This document shows, one piece after another, positions 47,601 to 56,600 of a stretch of 64,000 nt of DNA. Numbering within the stretch: the stretch's first letter is position 1; every line of letters begins with the position of its first letter. The stretch comes from Aplysia californica (taxonomy: Eukaryota > Mollusca > Gastropoda > Aplysiida > Aplysiidae), in NCBI RefSeq assembly GCF_000002075.1, contig NW_004797880.1:375941-439940 (forward strand). The letters run 5' to 3'. The position numbers and the translations under genes are program-made. Below the pieces are notes generated by a model that worked only from the letters and a program-made list of their open reading frames with translations, had not been told where the DNA came from and made no database searches.

Positions 47601-50600
47601 GGGCTAACTTTGTGTTAGCATCACTATGGATCACAGTGTGGATGACCCTATTTTGAATCCCAAAACTTTATCTCGATTGTTTAATAGAGTTTTGAATGCC
47701 CGATACCTACTTAACTGGATCCTGTCGGAGATGGATGTTTGATTCAGAGGTCCAGGTCCTTCTGCTAAAATAATCAAGAACATTTTTAAAAAGGGAATAG
47801 ACCCATATCGATGTGTGCCATACAACGTTTTAATACTTAGTGTATTAGTTTTTTTCAAATAACAGTGGCTAATGGTATGTATTTCTTGTTAACCTGTTAA
47901 GTTTAAAAGCATTCCCTCCTGCTTCATGGTTGAGAACCCCCTCGCTTTATAGATTTAAGAGTAAGGAAAAAATGAGCGCAAGAGATTTGACGGATGCTCC
48001 TTCCCTAACAGGTGACCAAGGCCGACTTCAATAACGACATGTACCTGAAGACGTTCGGTATATGTGTCAATTACGACATGACTGAGCTCAAAGGCCGTGT
48101 TCTGCCTGCACCCAAGCTGCAGTACGGCGGCCGGGTAGGCCCAGATACTGATTCTCTTTGTCACGCCTCCCTTCTTTCTTATCTTCATCCTCCTCCTCCT
48201 TTCACGTTTTCAGTTTCATGTTGTGCCTGCTATGTGCCTCACTGGAACCTCCCATGTAAAACAACTCTGTACAGTCCTTATTTCCACCCCCCACCAACCT
48301 AGTGGAATAGTTAAGGAGAGACAGTCTTAACAACCTTTTTTTTTTGTTTTCTAGTTTTTAGCAGTTTGGGTCAAAACTTAAGCAAAACTCAGCCTTTTAC
48401 TTACTATATTTTGTCATCATCTTTAAATTCCATTCTTTGAAAATTTACCTCACCGTCTCCTTTCATGGTCTAGACTTTTGTTTTCAGCACTCTACAAGTC
48501 TTGTGTGTGTGTGTGTTCATATGAACTTTGTTTTATCATGGTTTGTCTGGCTCTTATGTCCTTGATGGTGGTTGGTGGTTGCTTTGGTGCATACTGCGAG
48601 GTCTACTTTATTTCAGTGTTGCTCTCTCTCTTTTTTTTTTTTTTTTGAATGGGTCTGTTTCTGGAGAAGTGCTGACATCATTGTGCGGAGCCTATGTAAA
48701 ACCAAACCACAGACTTGACAACTCTTCCTTATGTTTAGGGTTTATTTTAGTCAAACAAACAACAACAACAACAAAAAAGGGCTTTTTAAAAAAAGTGAGT
48801 GTTTTGTACTCCCTATTAGCATGTGTTGTGCATTATGTGTTTTCCTTGTGTTGTCCTTGACGACTATCTTGTTTTTTTTGTGAGAGAATTGTCCTAAACT
48901 ATTTTAAAAAGGAAACTGTAGGTAGTTGGCATGCGATGGTTTGTAGTTTGTTTTTCTCCTTCTTTCCTATCAAACATCTTTTGTTCTTATGTCTACTCAT
49001 CAGCATCTGTGGTGCAGTGGTTAAGCACTTGGCTGTCTGGCGCGAGAGACTCGAGTTTGATTCCTGACTGAGGAACATTTTTATCACATGTTCTCGTCTC
49101 TCTGCTCGGATGTTGTTTCCCTCACAGTCTAAGTTGGCCCAGATGGGCAGCAGTCGAAGCCTGTGTCTTAAATGATTTTAATTGAGTCGATAGGGGTGTA
49201 AAGACACCAACATGAATTTTTAAAATATGTGAGGCATGGTGGTGAAATCAGGCACTCGTCAAAATAATGAAATCAGAGAAATCCTTCATTTCTTTGGTTT
49301 GTGGGCAATTTTTTTCTAGTTTTCTTCTTTTTTTTTTGGCTCAACACCTTTTATGTCCATTTAAAAACACATTTTAGTGTGGATTTTACTGAAAAACATT
49401 GATCAAAAGCACCAAAAAATGTAAATTTTCAGTTTTCTAAGACTCTCAGATTATGGAAATACCAAACTTTGGCGGCCGTCTTCTCGCTAATTTTACCTCT
49501 GAAACCAGACGACCCTGACCTCCTTCAATCGCGGAAGGCAAATGAACAGTTTTCTTTTTTGTTACAATGAGAACTGTGGTATTCAAGACATTTAATCCGT
49601 AATTCCGAAATTCAGAGAGACAGAAACCTGTTTAATCATACGTAGCATTTGCGCTGCTCCAGTGCACACTCAGCAACACACCTACACCCCTCCTAATCTT
49701 ACCCTCCCCATAACATACTGCATGTGGTTTTTTTTCTTTCCTTTTCCAATTTTGAACAATGGCCACTGTGTCAGTGTCTATCATTGCATATTCTGCCCTC
49801 ACATTTAACCATCTTCCGAACAATGGGTCATTTAAATAATCACTGATTGGTGTCATCTCTCGTTATATATCTGTTTAGTTCCTTGATTTTTTAAAGTTTG
49901 GTTTAAACACCCTCTCACTAATATTCCTTTGAGTGGGCTCACATTAGCAAGTGGCTTTTGTGTTATTTTTGTGGTCTGTTTATGAGTGTGGTTTTTCACA
50001 GGTCCGAACTAAATTGTGTTTGTACGTGTTTCATGTTTGAGAACTCCCCGGAACGTGTGTGTGTGGTTGGTAGCTCTACTTGGGTGTTCCTGTAGGAAAT
50101 AACAATTCCCCAGGAACCGGTGATGTGTAGGGAAAAGCGTCCGTCGTGTGCTTTACTTATTGGCCAAGGAAACAATGTGCACCGTTGCAAGCTGTGTGAG
50201 AGAATTGATCTTGCTCACCAACTGTTTGACAGTTTTCAGATCTTGCCAAGAACCTGCCTTCTTTCAGATTCTGACCTTTTGTCTGTTTTTGGACCCAGCA
50301 GCTTTCAAGCGCGAAAATTTCTCATCACAAAGTGTTTTTTTTTCTCCAGAGCTGCGGGCAACACTGTTCACTTGGTTGTCCCGGAAATATGCACAGGTTT
50401 TTGTGCAGTCGGCAGAATATCTCAGGGGCTCATGTCTTCTCACTCATCTCATTCATTTTTTTTTCCACCACGGTCATGTGCCTGCTTCATGGCTGGCCGG
50501 TCCTTCTCTTTTTCTTTTGCCCCCCAAATTAGATCCGTAAGGCCAACTTCAATGCTGACCCCTATCTCCAAACCTTCGGCATCAGTATCAACACACAAAT

Positions 50601-53600
50601 GATGGATGTTCAGGGTCGTGTGTTAACGGCTCCTAAGTTGCAATACGGTGGACGGGTAAGACTAGACTCCCAGAGATAAATGGGTTTTTTCTTCATCCTT
50701 TTTTCTGTTATAAAAAAATTATTTGCACTCTTTCCCTTGTAGGGAGGTGACAGTAAGACTCCACAAAGTAAATCGTAGCTTCGTTTCCTTTCTTTAAAAA
50801 AAAAATTTTTTTCTCTCTTTTTTTTGGTCTGTTTATAACACTAAGACATGTTTCTGTCAGTCATCAATGCAAACTACCTCCTGTATAAAGTAAAGAGATC
50901 TGTTTCCCGTTTGAAAATTCCTTTCCCAAAGTGTCATGTCAGATATGATGTATCATGCACATTTGCATCACTGTCACCGTTCAGATATATATGCACCTCT
51001 TTTAGTGATTTTAAAACTTAGATAAAAACTGATTCAATTTCAATGTTTAGAGTGAACGTTTCCCAACTTTTGTAGAGCTATGGAAGTGAAAGTGAATTGT
51101 GATACATCTTTCAGATTAACACAGCTAATGCAACCCCATTGTAAGAGCTTGTCTGAAGTAGAGTAAAGTGAAGTGGTTGATACAGTTTCTACTGTGCGCT
51201 GTTCCCACTCCATGGAAAAAAAAGAAAAGAAAGAAAGTTAGAAAGTTGCAGTCTAGATGTATAATATTGATTCGAAGGTTCCTATTTAGTATCAAATGTT
51301 GGGAATGCATGCAGCTTGCTGTATGGATTTGGATGAGATTGGGTCTGTCTTTTGAGATACGAAGGTGATTTGATAATGAGGTGTACACATGATAGATCTA
51401 AAAAAAGGTGTTATTTTGCCATGATTCAGTGTGATAGAAAGATGGTAGAAGGGTATTTTGTTTCACTCTTTGAAATTGCATGTCAGTATGATGTGGCCAA
51501 AGAAATAAAAGTGGGGGGAGGGGGGGAGGAATAGAGATGTTGTGGAGGATATATTTTCAAATTGAAAATGGTGAAAAATTACATGTTTTAAAATGACACC
51601 TTTTCTGCTCTTACCTATTCTCCTTGTACTAAATGTTGTTGTTAATATTCTGCAAATGATAAAGCTTATGGCTTGTATGGTTTGTCTGTTATTGTGACCC
51701 ATCCGTTACAGTTTTAGGAAACATGAACAAAAAAATATCTGCCATGTGGCACAAAAAATAACGTAATTTTTAAATTTAAAAAATCCCAAAAACCTTAATG
51801 TAGAAGGTAGGGTCAAATAAAAACATTTAATTTTTCTTGTGACTACGATGGTATAGATTTTAGTTTTGCAGAATCTGTGGAGTGATATTGTCAGAGTGAT
51901 AGTTTTGGGGCAGAGCGTGAGTCGTTTTGTTTGTGCTCTCAGCCACGCATTTCAGGGAATGACAGGTTACCCTAAGAGCATTCACGCACGGGAGCTCACA
52001 CACATGCACGTAGGTGCGCATTTACACACACACACAAACACACGCTCGCGTGTGTGCCAGTGAACTTTAAAGTCGTAAGTTATTTAATGTTTGTATTACT
52101 GTCTCTTTTTAAATAAAAAAGTGAGTTTAACTGAGCATTTTCTTGCCCCTTTCTGACAGTGAGGCATTTTGCCCTGTATCGTGTCTTCCCCTCTGTGTTA
52201 TTGCAAAGTTTTTGTACATTGAATTGAATTTCTTGAATTATTTTTTGCTTACGGTTGAATTTATGTGAAATGTTTAAAAAATTAAGTACAACAGTTACAG
52301 TTTATTTATGTTTGTAAAGCTGGTAACAGTAAGTGACCAATATATTATGTATTTAAACAAAAAATATATTTTTGTAAAGTTGTGAAAAAAAAGCAGTTTT
52401 CTTTTTAAGTAAAATGAAATTCTTGTTCTGACATGGATAGTGTAAAGTTCTTTTGCTGGGTTTAGCTTAAATACATACTTAGAAGCAAAGTTATATTGAA
52501 ATGTTAATTTTTTTAAGAAAAAAGATTTCTATATCTGTAACTCTCTGGTAACTGTAACGCCCCTAATCTTCAACTCTTGTACGACCTATTTACGTTGCAA
52601 ATGCTGTAAAACTCTTACTAAAATTATATAATTTTAAAAAAATACTATGTTTTTGCTTGTCGTGCAGACCAAAGCCCAAGCCATTCCCAACCAAGGTGTG
52701 TGGGATATGAGAGGCAAACAGTTCTACCAGGGAATCGAGATCCGGGTGTGGGCCATCGCCTGCTTCGCCCCGCAGAGAACTGTCAGGGAAGATGCCTTGA
52801 GGTATGTGCTTTTACTTCTTCTTTTTACCCTTCTCCCACCGAGACCTGACATTGACAACACACTCTATGGAACATTACAGCAACTGCTGTAAACCTGCAC
52901 GTATCACTACATGGCATTGGACCGAAGGGCGAGAGCCCAGCTGTTGCTAGATCGATAACAGCAACACCAACAACTTCTTCTTTTTCTCAATAATACTGAT
53001 TACATTTGCAAAGCGCATGTTCACACCCTAAAGCATGCTGTTCTGTAGAGATGAATGATCCAGACAACAGTCATGAAGTTTGATCATCGATAAGATAGAT
53101 CTGGTGGGATTTCGTATTGAATTTATCTTTCTCTGTAAATGAGGAAGGGATGCGACACGAGCTGAACTGGCGAGCTATATTATTAAGTGATAAGATGGAA
53201 TCCACAAGGAAATAGAAAGAATGGAAGTCCGGAATGTACTTGTAGGAAGGACTTAGATTCCGACCTGAAGAAGATGGAATAATACAGCTGGACAAAGATA
53301 GAGACTGTAGCCCTGGACAGAAGTCGGAGAGCTCCTGTTGTTGGCTTATACTCTCGATATGACGTAATGATGATGATGGTGTCAACACGGTAGTGTTTTT
53401 GTAAAGCTAAAAATTAAGTGAAAAAAAAAAAGGACACGTACACCCACCCACCCCCGCCCCCTTCAAAACTCCCTTATTTTATTCTACTCTGTTTGCCATT
53501 TAAAAATAACCGGCTTTCTGCTCTGAGGGTGATCATAGGGTGCCACTGGTAAGAACAACTTCTATTCTTTTCCCTTTTTTAAAATCTCTGTAGTCTTTGC

Positions 53601-56600
53601 TTTTTTTCAAACACTGATTGATCATGATTAGTTTATGGAACTGCTTCTTTTAACTCCAAACTGTGGGTGGTTGGTTGGTGCTCTGGTGTGGTCTGCTTCT
53701 TCTTTCCTATCAAACGTCTGTCGTCCTTATCTCCCCTTCTTCTTTCCTATCAAACGTCTATCGTCCTTATCTCCCCTTCTTCTTTCCTATCAAACGTCTA
53801 TCGTCCTTATCTCCCCTTCTTTTTTATGTTTGTTACTCTCTTGTAACATCTCTAATCTTCGGCACTTATGTATGACCTTATTGTGTTGCAAGCGGCGAAA
53901 AACCCCTTCTAAAACTAAACTAACTCCAAACTTACCCTGACAGCTCAGTGTTTGTCTTTTGTCTTCCCAGGAACTTCACGCAGCAGCTCCAGCGTATCTC
54001 CAACGACGCCGGCATGCCCATCATGGGCCAGCCCTGTTTCTGCAAGTACGCCTCGGGGCCGGACCAGGTGGAGCCCATGTTCCGCTACCTCAAGAACACC
54101 TACCAGGGCCTGCAGCTCATCGTGGTGGTGCTGCCGGGCAAGACGCCAGTCTATGGTCAGTTTCTCTTTGGTATTGTTGTTTAATTGTGTTAACTATTTG
54201 TCCCAAATCAGATATCTGGTGTTTGTTGTAGCACGCCCCCACCCCATCCCCAGGCAGTGCCACTGACTGAAATGTTTGTAGGCCATTCCCAAAGGGGGGA
54301 TATTAAAATGTTTTTTGCGCAGTAGAATTGTAAGTGGGCTGATTTTTCAATGTCATGCTCAAACTATGCCGGAACAACATAGGGGGAACTACTGCTTTTT
54401 CTTTCCTCATCCTTACTATCATCATCTTTCCTCGACTTGTTTTGTATGTTTGTCACTCTCTTGTGAACTGCTATTTCCGGGGTGCCTTGATAGTCGAAGC
54501 AGACTTTGTGCTGTTGAGGCTAGAGAGGTGAGCAGAGTAAGCCTGATTCCCTGTTTGGACTTCACTGTTGACAGCCACCCCTTGGCGCTCATATGACCTT
54601 ATGCAGTTGCGGGCGCTGTAAAATCTTACTAAAACAAACAACTTCCAAATCAGATATCCTGTGTCTGATGTTGAGGATAGGCTTCTTGCTGTCATACTCT
54701 GAAGACGTGAGTTTGCTTCTAGTGTGGGGAGGTTTTTAAAAAATGAGAACTCCATTTGCCTGCTGGGATGGTGTATTCCACTTAGTCTGGGTCGATCCTG
54801 AAAAGGAGGGTCGAAGCAGCCAGCCTTTTAAGTGATCTAAATCAGGCATATCAAACTCGGGTTTCTCAAGAGTCTTCACACTGCCAGTATTTTCCCATGA
54901 CAACTAATTGAAATAAATTAATATAACCTGCTGCAAAAGATATTTAGATAAAACAATATATTTTGGTAAGTGATTTTTGTTTGCATTGCCCCAAAATCGC
55001 GCTTTTTCCTTCTGTTCTCAGCCGAAGTGAAACGTGTGGGCGACATCTGTTTTGGTCTTGCCACGCAGTGTGCCCAGGCCAAGAACGTGAACAAAACCAC
55101 TCCCCAGCTCCTGTCCAATCTCTGCCTTAAGATCAACGTGAAGCTGGGAGGTGTGAATAGCATCCTGCTGCCCAGTATCAGGTGAGGACAACTTTCTTGG
55201 GACTTGTTTTTTTGTTTTTTTCCCCCTTCTTCTTTTTTTGGGTTTTTTTTTTGGGTGAAGCAAAACTAATTATTTTACTATGTTTCCTGCGGAATTTGTG
55301 CTTTCTTGAAAGTTTACATAAAGACTGGCATTTATATTTTTTGGCTGGTTATTCGGAGATGTTCTAGTGTAGTTTGCGCCTCTGTTTCTTTTTATAGTTA
55401 ACATTTTTATGTACATTTTCCAAAAAAATGTGTTGATGTCATTTTGATTTATTGTAGTGTCTGGTGTAGTGGTTAGGCACTTTACAATTGCAGACAGTTC
55501 AATTCCTGTGTGGAGAGGATTTTTATAGAATATTTTGGTCTTTCTGCTGGGTAATATCCCTCTCAACGTAGGTTGGCCATAGGTTGGCCCTGACATGCTG
55601 GGTCGAAGCCAGCAGTCAGAATGATCTAAATCGTTTCAGTGCGGATGTAAAACACCTACTTTAAAAATCTTAAACATTCCCATTAATGTATTTGGCTTTG
55701 GCATCCTGTATGTTTCTAGTATGGTTGTGGGTGGTTTGGGGGGTTGCTCTGGTGTGGTTTGCTCTTTCTTTCCTATCAAAGATCTGTTGTTCTTATCTCC
55801 CCTCCTTCTTTTTTGAGTTTGTTAACTCTTTTGAAACATGTCTATTTTATCTTTGGCACTTATATGACGGTATTGTGTTGCAAGTGCTGTAAAACACTTA
55901 CTAAAACTACTGTTTTCAAGCCGTAAGTACCAGTTTTTTTGTGTTCAAATGTAAGTGATGACTGGGTCTGTGTGATTTTCATAGGCTAATATATCAACTA
56001 TTGCTATTACGATCGTATAGTTTTGCTTTTATTATTTTTTTAATCAGTTAACAGGCTGCAGGAGTCTTTTTTTTTTTACTGGTCTTTACTCTGTCATTAC
56101 TTTTCCCCTCAGGCCTCATGTGTTTAGAGAGCCCATCATATTCCTTGGTGCCGATGTGACCCACCCACCTGCAGGCGACACACTCAAGCCTTCCATTGCT
56201 GCCGTAAGTACATGTAGATGCTCATAGAGAGAATATATGAATTTGTTTATTAACTTTGATTTTAGATGTGATTTTGTGATATGGAATTGTGTTTTACTAT
56301 TTAAAAAAAAGATTTTTTCATTAGATGTAGAGGTGGAATTCAGGTTTCCAAAATGGTTTTACGAGTCATGATAGTTTTTTCTGTTGTGGATGGAGGCTAC
56401 TGTGGGTTTGCAATCTTTTGCTTTTGTAGGTTTTCTATTCTTTTTTCAATGACTATAATGACTAAGGTATCTGTGAGGACTCTTGGGGGGGTCCCATTTT
56501 CTGAAAACTTTAGATTCTTGTTTCTGCCCTGAATATGGGGGCTCTTTTTTTCCTTTTCTTTTTCCAAAAATGCTGGATAACTGTTTCTATCCTGAATACA

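Larger units (their letters stand above)
48135..50532 (+). other. AGO1: intron between the two linker exons
   Basis: 2398 bp, far too long for mutual exclusion by steric clash of splice sites. It contains a family B fragment, a SINE C and a truncated MITE D. Confidence 0.75.

Noticed and set aside
53952-54266. Alternative frames across Argonaute exon 17
   Set aside because: Out-of-frame shadows of a GC-rich exon whose true frame is unambiguous.
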